From: Bacteroidota bacterium
GTDB lineage: Bacteria > Bacteroidota > Bacteroidia > Chitinophagales > Chitinophagaceae
Length of the DNA stretch: 64,000 bases
Direction: 5' to 3'
Assembly (NCBI GenBank): GCA_023416995.1
Contig: JAEZGI010000040.1
Location: 1 to 64,000 of the forward strand
Below the pieces are notes generated by a model. That model was not told the DNA's origin. It saw nothing but the letters and a program-made list of their open reading frames with translations, and made no database searches. This document shows positions 7,958 to 17,631 of this stretch, piece after piece (position 1 is the first letter of the stretch; each line of letters starts with the position of its first letter). Both the position numbers and the translations under genes were made by a program.

Positions 7958-10900
7958 TTATTGATTAGGATAGTACTGCTCTTGTTTAGCGGGTAAAATT
8001 ATGACAAATCGCGCACCAAATTCGTCTTTACTCTCAGCTTTAATCAATCCCGAGTGTTTTTCAACAATTTTTTGTGTTATTGCCAGCCCGATTCCCGTTC
8101 CTTCGTACCTGTCTTTCGAATGTAATCTTTTAAAAAGATCAAAGATATCCCCTGCAAACTGGTCATCGAAACCAATGCCGTTGTCGATGAATTCCAGGCG
8201 ATAAAATTGACCATCAGGTGCCGCCGGGGCCTCAAAATCCAGGGAGTTTACTGCACTACAGGTAATACGAATCTCGGGATTTTTATCTTCCCCTGTAAAC
8301 TTCAGTGCATTGCTGATCAGGTTATGAAAAACCTGGCGGATCTGACCCGGAATTACTTCAACAACCGGTAACCGGTCTGCGATTATCACAGCAGATTTTT
8401 CTTTGATAAGCATCTCAAAATCTTCCAGCGTGTCCTGTAGCAGAATGCTCAGGTCAGTGTCCGAAAACCGGTTATCGGCGGCACTTAAACGCGAATAATT
8501 AAGAATATCTGTGATCAGCATTTTCATTCTGGCTGATGCATGAATGATTTTTGACAGGTAGCCAGCGGTTACCGGGCTGAATTCCTGGCTGTATTTGTCT
8601 GCCAGCAATTTGGTGAACATCTGGATCTTTCTTACAGGCTCCTGCAGATCATGTGAAGCAACAGACGCAAATTGTAACAGGTCGTGATTGCTGACTTCCA
8701 GTGCCTGGTTCAGCTCTTTCAACTTCCGGGTTCTCTCAAAAACTTTTTTCTCAAGTAATTCATTCATCACCTTATGCTCGTGAATATCACTGATAGTAAT
8801 TACTATATCGAGCATTTCAGCATTTTCGGAATGGGAAACTTTCGCACGAAGAATGTTCCACCGGTATTCACCGCTTCGGTGTCGTAGCCGCAGCTCCTGG
8901 CTGAAATCTGATTTTTCTGATAAACTTGTTTCGAATTTTTTAACCAGCCCGGGAAGATCCTGTTCTTCGACAAAAGTTTTCCAGCCATCACCAAGTGCCG
9001 TACGATAATCACCGCCGGTATAAAGTTCAAATTGCCTGTTTACAAAATTCAATTGTCCGTCCTTATCAGCCGTCCATACAATCAACGGCATCGATTCAGC
9101 AAGGAATTTGCGTTGCGCTATTGAACTCGCCACCTGTTGCTCCGCCTGGCGCAGTTCGGTCAAATCAAACATTGAACCCAGCATACGATATGGGGTATCA
9201 AATTCATCGTGCAGGATATACCCACGGTCTAGTATATGCGCATATGAGCCGTTTTCCCGTAAAAACCGGTACTCCTGGCTCCACTGGGTATTGTTACTGT
9301 TTATTGCCTGGTTAAGACTGTTCTGTACAGATTGCTTGTCGTCCGGATGTATTTTATCTAACCAGAAATTGCGGTCAGTATCCTGGGCCATATCTTCATA
9401 GCCAAACAACTTATAAAATGTTTCTCCCCACCAGGTTTTGTTATTGATAAGATCCCAGTCCCACAACGCATCGTTGGTTGCACGTGCCACCAGCCGGAAT
9501 CGTTCTTCACTTGCGGCCAGGGCCCTGGTTCTTTCGGTTACCTTATTTTCAAGCTGTTCATTGATAACTTTCAGATTGTCTTTTACCATTATCAGTTCAA
9601 CATAACTCTTACGGATTTTTTCTTCAGAAATCTTTTTGGTAGTGATGTCGGTAAAAGTAGCAACCAATCCATCCATCATCCTGGCGGCGACAAGGTTGTA
9701 CCAGCTATTGGATACCTTGATATAGACATCTGTGTTTAGCGTCAGATTTTTTTCAACAAGATCCCGGAATTTTTCGAAGAAACCTTCTTCCGCCAGGAGT
9801 GGTACGTCATGCAGTAATGAGAGCCCTACAGGTTCACCCTCAGGTAATAAAACTTTAGCGGCAGGATTGGCGGTAGTAAGTCTGAAATCAACAATTTTGT
9901 TGCGCTCGCGAACGGCTTCGAAAGCCAGGATAACACTTGGGTTTGAATTTAAAACTCCACGGATAATGTTGTTAAGATTGGTGATTAAAGTGATATCTAC
10001 AAATGAAATGATCACCCCGCGATTGTACCTATCCTGGGTAAGATAGGGCATCATGCGCATCAACATTTGTTTACCACTGGTGAGCGCAACTTCCTTTTCC
10101 ATCACCTCATTACCATGCAGAACCGTTTGCAGGTCGCGAATAAAGTGATCATATTTGATGTTATTTGAAATATGATGTATCGGCCTGCCTATGTCTGCTT
10201 CAATCAAATTAACTGTTGAAGCAGCAGCAGCGTTAAACTTGCGGATATTCAGCGACGTATCAAGAAAGATCTGTCCAATATCTACGCTGCGGAAATAGTT
10301 GTTAAGATCATCGTTCAATTCAACCAGTTCCTTGATCTTTAACTGGTGTTCGGTGTTTAATGTATGTAACTCTTCGTTCAGCGACTGCAGTTCTTCGTTG
10401 CTCGATTGTAACTCTTCGTTGGCAGATAGCAATTCTTCATTGCTGGATTGCAACTCTTCGTTGGTAGACTCAAGGTCCTCAATAGCAAACTGCAACCGGC
10501 CCTTAACATCAGTAAGCTCGCTTTCCAGCGAACGGATGTATTCATCGTTCAGATTACCGGGAAGCGTACTGATAGCATGTTCCTGTGCTTCCGCCTTCAT
10601 TACCTCGGTTTCTGAGATTACTACAAGTGTAAATGGTGCCGTTGGTTTTATAAGTATGTGCCAGGAATAAACAAGGTCGTTTTTCAATAAACGGATGTTA
10701 GGCAGTTGAACCACCAGGTTCTGTTTTATTGCCTTTCTTATCTCGGCACCCAACATCAGGTAGAGTTCCTGTGGTACCATGGAAAGCAGGTTCAACTGCA
10801 ATACCTTTCGGGGCATACTCAGGAATCTTGAATAGTTCCCTGCTGAGTCCCTGATGTTGAAATTCTGATCTATATAAAAAGCTGCAAAGTGAAGGTCATC

Positions 10901-12430
10901 ATTCAAAACCTGTTTCAGATCATCCCAGATTACCTTTGGCCGTTCAGGAGCTGACAGTCCGAACGACTGATCCGTTTTGCTGATCCGTGCATCTGTACGT
11001 TCAGGCGAAAACTGACCCAAAATTTTTGTTTCGCGTTGTTTGCGATAAATCTTCCATTTTGGGTTTAGTTCTATCACATCGTCTTTCTGGTTTGCAATGG
11101 TTTCACTGGGACCCAATACAAGATATTTATTTACCATAACCCCATATAATAACACAGCAAGCACTTTTTGCTGTAATACAGGGCCCAGATAGATCAACAT
11201 ATTGCGGCAGGAGACAAGGTCATTATTTATAAACGGCGGATCTTTTGATACGTTATGTTTTGCAAACACAATCTGTTTCCGGATCGCGGGTATGATCTGG
11301 TACTGGCTGCCTTTTTTCAAAAAATATTTGCGCAACAGGTATTCCGGGATATCACGTTCTACCGAAGCAGGATAACAACCACGGCCGGCAATATCAAGAG
11401 CGGCTTCATCAATATCGGTAGCAAAGATCTTTACGTCGACCGTTTTATTTGCTTCAGTAAGCAGGTGATCTATCATTATTGCCAGTGAATAAGCTTCTTC
11501 GCCCGTGCTGCAGGCACAAACCCAAAGTTTAATTGTATCACCTTCGTTTTTGCCTCGGATAAGCGGCTGCAATACCTGGTCTTTCAACGACTCAAACGCT
11601 TCGTTGTCACGGAAAAATTTTGTTACACCTATCAGGAAATCTTTAGCGAGATGTTGTCGCTCGACCGGATCGGCACGTAATATCTCTAGGTAACTATCAA
11701 TATGCTCAGTTTCCAACATGGCCATTCTGCGAAATATTCTCCTCGAAATAGTGGGCAGTTTATATAGATGGAAATCGTTTCCGGCCTCTTTATGAACAAT
11801 ATTGAAAATTTCTTCCAGCTGTGTTTCGCTGATTGGTTGTGTTTCGTGTAACACCGGTTCGGCCAGGTGTCTTAATATTTCTTCCGGCATATCGGCCGGC
11901 GCAAGTACCTGGTCAACAAGACCCGATTGAATGGCGCTGTTTGGCATGCCATTGAATTTGGCGGTTTCAGGGTCCTGAACAATCACCAGCCCACCTGCTT
12001 TTTTCACTGCCTCAATGCCTCTTGTGCCATCGGAACCGGTTCCCGAAAGGATTACCGCGATGCTTCTGTGTTTTTTCTCTGCGGCTAGCGATAAAAGAAA
12101 AAAATCAATGGCATTGTTAGGGGAATTGTTGACTTTTTTTGCCTCCAGCACCAAACGGTTATTTTCAACCGTCATTAATTTATTATTCGGAATCACGTAA
12201 ATGCAGTTTTTCACTAACTGCATGTTCTCACCAGCTTCAACCACTGTCATCTGCGTATGTCGGCCAACAAGTTCCACGAGCAAACTTTTATGATCGGGGG
12301 AAAGATGTTGAATGATAATAAAAGATGCATCAGGTTTGCCTGGCATGTGATCAAAAAACTCATGAATTGCTTCCAGTCCTCCCGCAGAGGCTCCGATAGC
12401 TACAATACAATGCTCACTTCTTGCAATCAT
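7958..12430 (-). CDS. CheB-CheR-PAS hybrid sensor histidine kinase
   Basis: 1490 residues. Domains in order: CheB methylesterase (about 1-190; triad S15 in GASAGG, H42 in QHLSPDH, D135 in SGTGSDG) without the usual N-terminal receiver; CheR methyltransferase (about 210-480; VCACSTGEEAYS, FATDIDEAALD, SCRNMLIYL); a PAS-like region; a coiled coil with repeated SNEELQS-type heptads (about 635-715); several PAS domains (about 715-1220); HisKA with phosphoacceptor His near 1260 in SHDLQEP; HATPase_c with NLISNALKF, DNGIGFD and GTGIGLA. No receiver is attached; the separate receiver gene lies 4 bp downstream. It follows the phytochrome gene by 19 bp, so it probably serves as its kinase partner. Substrates of the methylation module are unknown. 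Confidence 0.95.
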   Translation of the reverse strand: MIARSEHCIVAIGASAGGLEAIHEFFDHMPGKPDASFIIIQHLSPDHKSLLVELVGRHTQMTVVEAGENMQLVKNCIYVIPNNKLMTVENNRLVLEAKKVNNSPNNAIDFFLLSLAAEKKHRSIAVILSGTGSDGTRGIEAVKKAGGLVIVQDPETAKFNGMPNSAIQSGLVDQVLAPADMPEEILRHLAEPVLHETQPISETQLEEIFNIVHKEAGNDFHLYKLPTISRRIFRRMAMLETEHIDSYLEILRADPVERQHLAKDFLIGVTKFFRDNEAFESLKDQVLQPLIRGKNEGDTIKLWVCACSTGEEAYSLAIMIDHLLTEANKTVDVKIFATDIDEAALDIAGRGCYPASVERDIPEYLLRKYFLKKGSQYQIIPAIRKQIVFAKHNVSKDPPFINNDLVSCRNMLIYLGPVLQQKVLAVLLYGVMVNKYLVLGPSETIANQKDDVIELNPKWKIYRKQRETKILGQFSPERTDARISKTDQSFGLSAPERPKVIWDDLKQVLNDDLHFAAFYIDQNFNIRDSAGNYSRFLSMPRKVLQLNLLSMVPQELYLMLGAEIRKAIKQNLVVQLPNIRLLKNDLVYSWHILIKPTAPFTLVVISETEVMKAEAQEHAISTLPGNLNDEYIRSLESELTDVKGRLQFAIEDLESTNEELQSSNEELLSANEELQSSNEELQSLNEELHTLNTEHQLKIKELVELNDDLNNYFRSVDIGQIFLDTSLNIRKFNAAAASTVNLIEADIGRPIHHISNNIKYDHFIRDLQTVLHGNEVMEKEVALTSGKQMLMRMMPYLTQDRYNRGVIISFVDITLITNLNNIIRGVLNSNPSVILAFEAVRERNKIVDFRLTTANPAAKVLLPEGEPVGLSLLHDVPLLAEEGFFEKFRDLVEKNLTLNTDVYIKVSNSWYNLVAARMMDGLVATFTDITTKKISEEKIRKSYVELIMVKDNLKVINEQLENKVTERTRALAASEERFRLVARATNDALWDWDLINNKTWWGETFYKLFGYEDMAQDTDRNFWLDKIHPDDKQSVQNSLNQAINSNNTQWSQEYRFLRENGSYAHILDRGYILHDEFDTPYRMLGSMFDLTELRQAEQQVASSIAQRKFLAESMPLIVWTADKDGQLNFVNRQFELYTGGDYRTALGDGWKTFVEEQDLPGLVKKFETSLSEKSDFSQELRLRHRSGEYRWNILRAKVSHSENAEMLDIVITISDIHEHKVMNELLEKKVFERTRKLKELNQALEVSNHDLLQFASVASHDLQEPVRKIQMFTKLLADKYSQEFSPVTAGYLSKIIHASARMKMLITDILNYSRLSAADNRFSDTDLSILLQDTLEDFEMLIKEKSAVIIADRLPVVEVIPGQIRQVFHNLISNALKFTGEDKNPEIRITCSAVNSLDFEAPAAPDGQFYRLEFIDNGIGFDDQFAGDIFDLFKRLHSKDRYEGTGIGLAITQKIVEKHSGLIKAESKDEFGARFVIILPAKQEQYYPNQ

Positions 12431-12449
12431 CTGGCATTAACTTGTTCAA

Positions 12450-13976
12450 TTATTTGTTATCGTTTCCATCAGAGAAATGGTGCAATATGAATGACTGGAG
12501 TTGATTAGCCAGCTCAAGCTCTTCATTTTTCCATGGAAGAGATATCCCGGAAATCTGCTCACGCCATAGCTTAAACGAAAAACGGGGATGGTATGTTTTC
12601 ATGTCCTTCTCGAATGTTATTCTTTGCTCCGGGTCGCCGCCCCAATCGGTCACCTGCAAGGTTTCCGGCCGGAAAATAAGTATAAATTCACCGGCCCTGC
12701 TATCAATAGGGATTACCAGCAAACCACTGCCAGAGGACCTGTATTGATCAGCTCCATCAAACTCCCGTGCCAGGCTATCTGTGGAATAAGGTGCTGTGAT
12801 ATGTTTGGCATCCAGCCACAACAGGAGATCATCTATATGATGCGGTGGGGGAGTAACACCCATCATGACCCGTTTACCCCGGTGTGCAATAACGGCGCCA
12901 CCGGCAGAAAACAAATCAAGTATTGCAGGTGATCCACTCAATACAGGTCCTGTCGTTTCTCGGTTTCTGAAGATCTGCTCAACTATGGACGCATACATGT
13001 CCTTCAACCGGTTGTCAAGTATTAATTTTTCATTCCTGGTGAGCGCGTTGATCTTTAATGAAATGATGTTCGACAATAGTTCAAAAATCACGCAAACCTT
13101 AAAGCTCATGGGTTTGACGGTCTTATGGTGACATGCGATCAAACCCCAGAGTTCACCATCACTTAATATCCTGGTTGACATAGATGCCATAACATTCATG
13201 TTTTTCAGGTATTCAACATGTACAGCACTCACACCACGGATGTTGCAATCCGACAGGTCAATAAAAGCCTGGATCTTTGGATTGATGACCGGGTACAGCT
13301 TAACAGGTTTATAATCCCGGTCAGGAATAAACCGGTAAGTGTTCTTGAAATAAATGTCTCGTGCAGGTTTCGGAATATCAGAAGCCGGGAATGTAAAGTT
13401 GAGATAAGTTTCCATATCAGTTTCACGTTCTTCGGCTAGCACGTGCCCATTCCAGTGTTCATCAAACCGATAAATCATCACCTTATCAAATCCCGAGGCT
13501 TTTTTCAGTTCCCGCGCGGTTATTGTCGCGGCTTCAATGATACTATCTGATTTTTCAATGGCGGCTATGGCTCCTTTCAGATCCTGGTATACATCAATAA
13601 ATGAATTGCTGTCTTTGCCATCCTGGTGAAAATTTATCTCCAGCATCAGGTAATCGGACGTATGATGCAATACAACCCAATACTCCTTTTTGTTGATATT
13701 AAGTATAAAAGGTGTTTTGCCGGACCCGTCAACCGCAACTTTTTCGGTTAGTTGTTGTTGCGCCGACTGATCTAGATAGTCTGTAAATTTTGTGTTAACC
13801 AGTTGCTCGGCAGGTACGTCCAGGATAGCATCAATATTCACACTGATCTGAATGATATCGAGCGATTCTTTTCCCAAAACAATCAACGCACCATAAGACT
13901 GGATCACGTTAATAAGATGAATTGGAATATTGCCACAAAATTCTGAGTCGTAGGTTTTATGCTTCAATTGATCCAT
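12450..13976 (-). CDS. bphP: Bacteriophytochrome photosensor lacking a kinase domain (PAS-GAF-PHY)
   Basis: 508 residues, ending just after the PHY domain. All marks of a biliverdin-binding phytochrome are present: chromophore cysteine C14 (FCGNIPIHLINVIQSYGAL, as C24 of D. radiodurans BphP), the D200-I-P motif in PASDIP, H253 (RGVSAVHVEYLKNM), H283 (GLIACHH) and the PHY tongue PRFSF at 464-468 with WREQISGISLPW. Relative spacing of these residues matches the Deinococcus protein closely (D207, H260, H290 there). No HisKA or HATPase follows, unlike most BphPs, so signal must pass to another protein, most simply the CheB-CheR-kinase encoded 19 bp downstream. Its start overlaps the heme oxygenase gene by 20 bp, which supplies biliverdin. 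Confidence 0.95.
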   Translation of the reverse strand: MDQLKHKTYDSEFCGNIPIHLINVIQSYGALIVLGKESLDIIQISVNIDAILDVPAEQLVNTKFTDYLDQSAQQQLTEKVAVDGSGKTPFILNINKKEYWVVLHHTSDYLMLEINFHQDGKDSNSFIDVYQDLKGAIAAIEKSDSIIEAATITARELKKASGFDKVMIYRFDEHWNGHVLAEERETDMETYLNFTFPASDIPKPARDIYFKNTYRFIPDRDYKPVKLYPVINPKIQAFIDLSDCNIRGVSAVHVEYLKNMNVMASMSTRILSDGELWGLIACHHKTVKPMSFKVCVIFELLSNIISLKINALTRNEKLILDNRLKDMYASIVEQIFRNRETTGPVLSGSPAILDLFSAGGAVIAHRGKRVMMGVTPPPHHIDDLLLWLDAKHITAPYSTDSLAREFDGADQYRSSGSGLLVIPIDSRAGEFILIFRPETLQVTDWGGDPEQRITFEKDMKTYHPRFSFKLWREQISGISLPWKNEELELANQLQSFILHHFSDGNDNK

Positions 13977-14520
13977 AGTCAGCCATCCAGGTGTTTAGGG
14001 TTTTAAATGTTTCATTGGCGGCCGCAATCATTTCTTGCTGCTGTTCAGGTGTAAACGGTTGGTTGAGCTTTTCCTTGAAATGGTTCCATTTTTCAAAGGT
14101 GCTTTCGCCATAGGGATTATAGTACGTGTAAGCGTTACTTATATCGCCTAACTGTTTTGTCAGCATGCCGGAAATGATCTGTCCGCCAAGAGTGGAACCC
14201 TCCAATACATACATAACACCTAAAGCACGTTCGTAAGAATCCACCTGTGGTACCTCCACACTTTCACGTACAGTAAACTCAAAGCCAGGATCCAGTTGCC
14301 TTATATCCTGCCTGATCCTAGCGGCGTCAGACACCCGGCCAGGTTCGGAAAACCAGGGTTGCAATCTTTGATCCAGTGCATCATAAAAACTGTGCAGATA
14401 ATCAAGAAACCGTATGTAATCATCCTTCGATCGGATTTTTTTGAGATGAGGAATTATTCTTCTCTCAAGCCCGAGGTGCGCAGTTGCTGTACTACGCTTC
14501 AATTCATCAGAAAATATCAA
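13957..14520 (-). CDS. bphO: Biliverdin-producing heme oxygenase (BphO type)
   Basis: 187 residues. Heme oxygenase opens heme to biliverdin, CO and iron. The proximal heme ligand is the His of STATAHLGLE (H15 with the start used), and YVLEGSTLGGQII is the distal-helix signature typical of bacteriophytochrome-linked heme oxygenases. The start at 14520 is a TTG; a second in-frame TTG six codons on is also possible, and no ATG fits. It is the first gene of the operon and overlaps bphP by 20 bp, implying translational coupling of chromophore supply and photoreceptor. Confidence 0.93.
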   Translation of the reverse strand: MIFSDELKRSTATAHLGLERRIIPHLKKIRSKDDYIRFLDYLHSFYDALDQRLQPWFSEPGRVSDAARIRQDIRQLDPGFEFTVRESVEVPQVDSYERALGVMYVLEGSTLGGQIISGMLTKQLGDISNAYTYYNPYGESTFEKWNHFKEKLNQPFTPEQQQEMIAAANETFKTLNTWMADYGSIEA

Positions 14521-14623
14521 AATAGTAAAATTTGTCGTTTAGCGGCTACGGGGTACCGGTAAAGATAGGGGTTATGAAAAAACGACCCAAACGGCCGGCA
14601 GGGCTATTTCTTCAACCGGTCAA

Positions 14624-15553
14624 CTACTGAGAACCAACATTCCCGGGCCAGAATTGTTCAAATAAAAACCCCGCTGCAAATGTGCCCGCTTCCCGCCACC
14701 TTTTTTTGGCCCTGGAACCAGCATATAAAGGATTGAAATGTTTTTGTAGTTCATGACCATACCCATCATACACCTTTAAAGCTGTCGGCGTTCCTGCGCG
14801 CGAAGCATTACGCTGAATTGCAGCACTTCCAAAAAGGTTGTTATCTGTAAAATTGAAAGGCACGATCCTGTCACGGCTGCCATGCACACTAACTATTGGA
14901 ACCGATGCATGTTGCAGCCAGGTTGTGTCAAAAATTGCACCCCAGAAATTGATGATGGCAGCAATCCCTGCCGGGTTGTGTTTTTCCGCGTCCGGTCTTT
15001 CTTCAGCCGGACCCTGTTTTTGAACCAGTGAATAGATATCGCCGGGGTTGCTGTACACCGCTTGCAGCGCAATCATTCCACCGGCCGAATGACCAGCCAA
15101 CACGATTTTACTTTGATCAATCCCAAACTGCGCGGCATGTTGTTTCAGGTATTTGGTAGCTGTAAGCGCATCTTCAACAGCGGTGAGACATGCTAAAGCG
15201 AGGTCGGGAAAATGCTGCAGCGGTTTGCCTTTTCGTTTTCTGTAATTGACGGCGGCACACACATAACCTTTTTTCGCAAACTGTTTTCCCCAGACCCGCA
15301 TCCTGCTGTTATTTTTCGATCCGAATTTAAAACCGCCACCATGAAACAGTATGATAAGAGGGCGGTTCAAAGCGGTATCATTTTTTGGGGTGTACAGATC
15401 CAGCATGTTTCGTTTAACCCGTGGTGCATCCGGTCCGTAGTAAATGTTCCGCTCCCGGTTAACCTTTGTAAATACTTCGTCCTTATATCTTTCCTGGCCA
15501 TGGCCCGGCATCAAAAACAAACCAAACATTGTTAACAGGAAGGCGAAACGCAT
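14624..15553 (-). CDS. Secreted alpha/beta-hydrolase esterase (BD-FAE / HSL-like)
   Basis: 309 residues from the ATG at 15553, chosen because it places the signal peptide (MRFAFLLTMFGLFLMPGHGQ) at the N-terminus; 28 further in-frame codons upstream look non-coding. The oxyanion motif HGGGF, nucleophile elbow GHSAGG, acid in VHGSRDRIVPF and His in GYGHELQ form a complete Ser-Asp-His set. Similar secreted esterases act on acylated carbohydrates or small esters. It is monocistronic, with the ABC exporter divergent from it. Confidence 0.87.
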   Translation of the reverse strand: MRFAFLLTMFGLFLMPGHGQERYKDEVFTKVNRERNIYYGPDAPRVKRNMLDLYTPKNDTALNRPLIILFHGGGFKFGSKNNSRMRVWGKQFAKKGYVCAAVNYRKRKGKPLQHFPDLALACLTAVEDALTATKYLKQHAAQFGIDQSKIVLAGHSAGGMIALQAVYSNPGDIYSLVQKQGPAEERPDAEKHNPAGIAAIINFWGAIFDTTWLQHASVPIVSVHGSRDRIVPFNFTDNNLFGSAAIQRNASRAGTPTALKVYDGYGHELQKHFNPLYAGSRAKKRWREAGTFAAGFLFEQFWPGNVGSQ

Positions 15554-15649
15554 AGCAAAGATTTTTGTGAATATACTTATCACATCAAAACTGTTACCGC
15601 ATCCCCGCTTATCAAACCAGGCTTCACCTTTAATCATGTTTGCTTAGCT

Positions 15650-17515
15650 TTGCCAAAAAAGCTTCTGAAACATCTTTCGGCACTCAATAAATACTTCTGG
15701 AAATATAAATACCGCTTTGGTTTTGGTATTTTATTTATAGTCCTCTCCAACTATTTCGCGATTCTGGCACCCCAGGTTACGGGATACATATTTAATATGA
15801 TCCAGGATTACGCGGGGGAAAATACAGCTAATCACCGGCTAAGTAATTACGATCCGCTGGTGCACATGTTCATCAATGAACTCAATTCCCATAATCTGAG
15901 CTTTGGACAGCGTATTGGGTTTTTCGGAGCTTCTATCCTCGTGTTCGCGGTTCTAAGTGGATTTTTTCTTTTTCTTATGCGGCAAACCATCATCGTGATG
16001 AGCCGTCATATTGAGTTTGATCAGAAAGATGAGGTGTTTTCGCATTATCTCACGTTGGACGCTAATTTTTATAAAACACACAGCACCGGCGACCTGATGA
16101 GCCGCATCGCCGAGGATGTGAGCCGTGTACGGATGTACACGGGCCCTGCCATCATGTACCTGGTTAACCTTGTGTTCCGGATTTCCTTTTGTCTTTTTTA
16201 TATGTTTAAAAAAGATCCTCTGCTAACACTCTATGTGTTAAGTCCTTTGCCGGTGCTTGCCATCACTATATATATTGTGAATACAATCATCAACAAAAAA
16301 AGTGAAAACATCCAGGCTAAGCTTGCTGATCTCACCACCAATGCTCAGGAGTCTTACTCCGGAATCCGGGTGATCAAATCGTTTGTCCAGGAAAGCGCGA
16401 TGTACCGTTTTTTTAATGATAACAGTGAAGATTATAAACGCAATGCGATCAGTCTTGCGAAAGTAGAGTCAATCTATTTTCCTTCGATGACCCTGCTTAT
16501 TGGTTTGAGTACACTGCTTACTATCATGATCGGTGGTCTATATGCTGCGCAGGATACTTCCGGAGAGTATGTAAGTACCATTGTAGAGTTTGTGATGTAT
16601 ATCAACCTGCTTACTTTCCCGGTCAGCGCCATAGGTTGGACAGCCAGTATGATACAGCGCGGAGCTGCTTCGCAAAAAAGACTTAACGAGTTCCTTCATA
16701 CCAAGTCAATGATCCGTGATCCTGCTGAGCCAAGTAAGGCCGAAGTAGCGGGAGACATATTATTTGAGAATGTGAACTTCACTTATCCCAACACAGGTAT
16801 ACATGCCCTGAAAAATTTTAATCTCGCTATTGGCAAAGGGCAAAAGATTGCTATCATCGGGCATACCGGTTCGGGTAAGACAACCATCGCTCAATTATTA
16901 TTGCGAATGTATGATCCGGGTACCGGCAGTGTTAAAGTAAATGGTGTGCCGGTTAGCCAGTTTGAATTGAGCCGGCTACGCAACCGCATAAGTTATGTTC
17001 CCCAGGATGTTTTTCTTTTCAGCGACACCGTTGCAAACAACATTCGTTTCGGAAAACCTGATGCCACGATGGAAGAAGTAAAGGCTGCCGCCGTGAATGC
17101 ATACGTAGACAAAGAGATCATGGGTTTCAGCAAACAATATGAAACGCTGGTAGGAGAGCGTGGTGTAACCCTTAGTGGTGGCCAGAAACAACGGATCTCA
17201 ATTGCCCGGGCATTGATTGGCAACCCCGAATTTGTTTTGTTTGATGATTGTCTAAGCGCAGTTGATGCAAAAACAGAAAAGGAGATCCTCACCAACCTGA
17301 ATCGGTTCCTTCAAAACAAAACTGCTATCATCATCACTCATCGAATTTTTACACTACTTGATTTTGACAAAGTAATTGTGATGGAAGACGGCGAAATAGT
17401 TGAACAGGGAACACATGATGAATTACTTGCAGCTAACGGTTATTACACGTTTTTGTACAATCAGCAACGACATGAACAGGATGACGATGAAGTTGATGAG
17501 AAGAACGCCGGATAA
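15650..17515 (+). CDS. ABC transporter, fused permease/ATPase (MsbA/MdlB type exporter)
   Basis: 621 residues. The first 330 or so residues form a six-helix exporter membrane domain; the nucleotide-binding domain has Walker A GHTGSGKTT, Q-loop YVPQDVFLF, signature LSGGQKQR, Walker B FVLFDDCLSAVD and H-loop IIITHR. Half-transporters of this type form homo- or heterodimers and export lipids, peptides or drugs; no second half gene is adjacent, so a homodimer is likely. In place of the usual Walker B glutamate (DE) there is DD, a feature seen in one half of some heterodimeric exporters. Start is TTG at 15650. Confidence 0.93.
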   Translation: MPKKLLKHLSALNKYFWKYKYRFGFGILFIVLSNYFAILAPQVTGYIFNMIQDYAGENTANHRLSNYDPLVHMFINELNSHNLSFGQRIGFFGASILVFAVLSGFFLFLMRQTIIVMSRHIEFDQKDEVFSHYLTLDANFYKTHSTGDLMSRIAEDVSRVRMYTGPAIMYLVNLVFRISFCLFYMFKKDPLLTLYVLSPLPVLAITIYIVNTIINKKSENIQAKLADLTTNAQESYSGIRVIKSFVQESAMYRFFNDNSEDYKRNAISLAKVESIYFPSMTLLIGLSTLLTIMIGGLYAAQDTSGEYVSTIVEFVMYINLLTFPVSAIGWTASMIQRGAASQKRLNEFLHTKSMIRDPAEPSKAEVAGDILFENVNFTYPNTGIHALKNFNLAIGKGQKIAIIGHTGSGKTTIAQLLLRMYDPGTGSVKVNGVPVSQFELSRLRNRISYVPQDVFLFSDTVANNIRFGKPDATMEEVKAAAVNAYVDKEIMGFSKQYETLVGERGVTLSGGQKQRISIARALIGNPEFVLFDDCLSAVDAKTEKEILTNLNRFLQNKTAIIITHRIFTLLDFDKVIVMEDGEIVEQGTHDELLAANGYYTFLYNQQRHEQDDDEVDEKNAG

Positions 17516-17547
17516 CAAAGCGATGTCGAAAAAGTTTTAAGGAAATT

Positions 17548-17576
17548 TTGTCGATTCAAAAACAATATTATATTTG
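17548..17576 (+). promoter_or_regulatory. Bacteroidota-type promoter for DUF3276 gene
   Basis: TTG at 17548-17550 and TATATTTG (TAnnTTTG) at 17569-17576 separated by 18 bp, as expected for the primary sigma factor of Bacteroidota. The predicted transcript would carry a leader of about 48 nt before the GTG start. Confidence 0.65.
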
Positions 17577-17631
17577 TGCCTACTTTTTGCGAGACAGAAA
17601 AATTCTAAAACTGTAAAAAAAATCTTTAACA

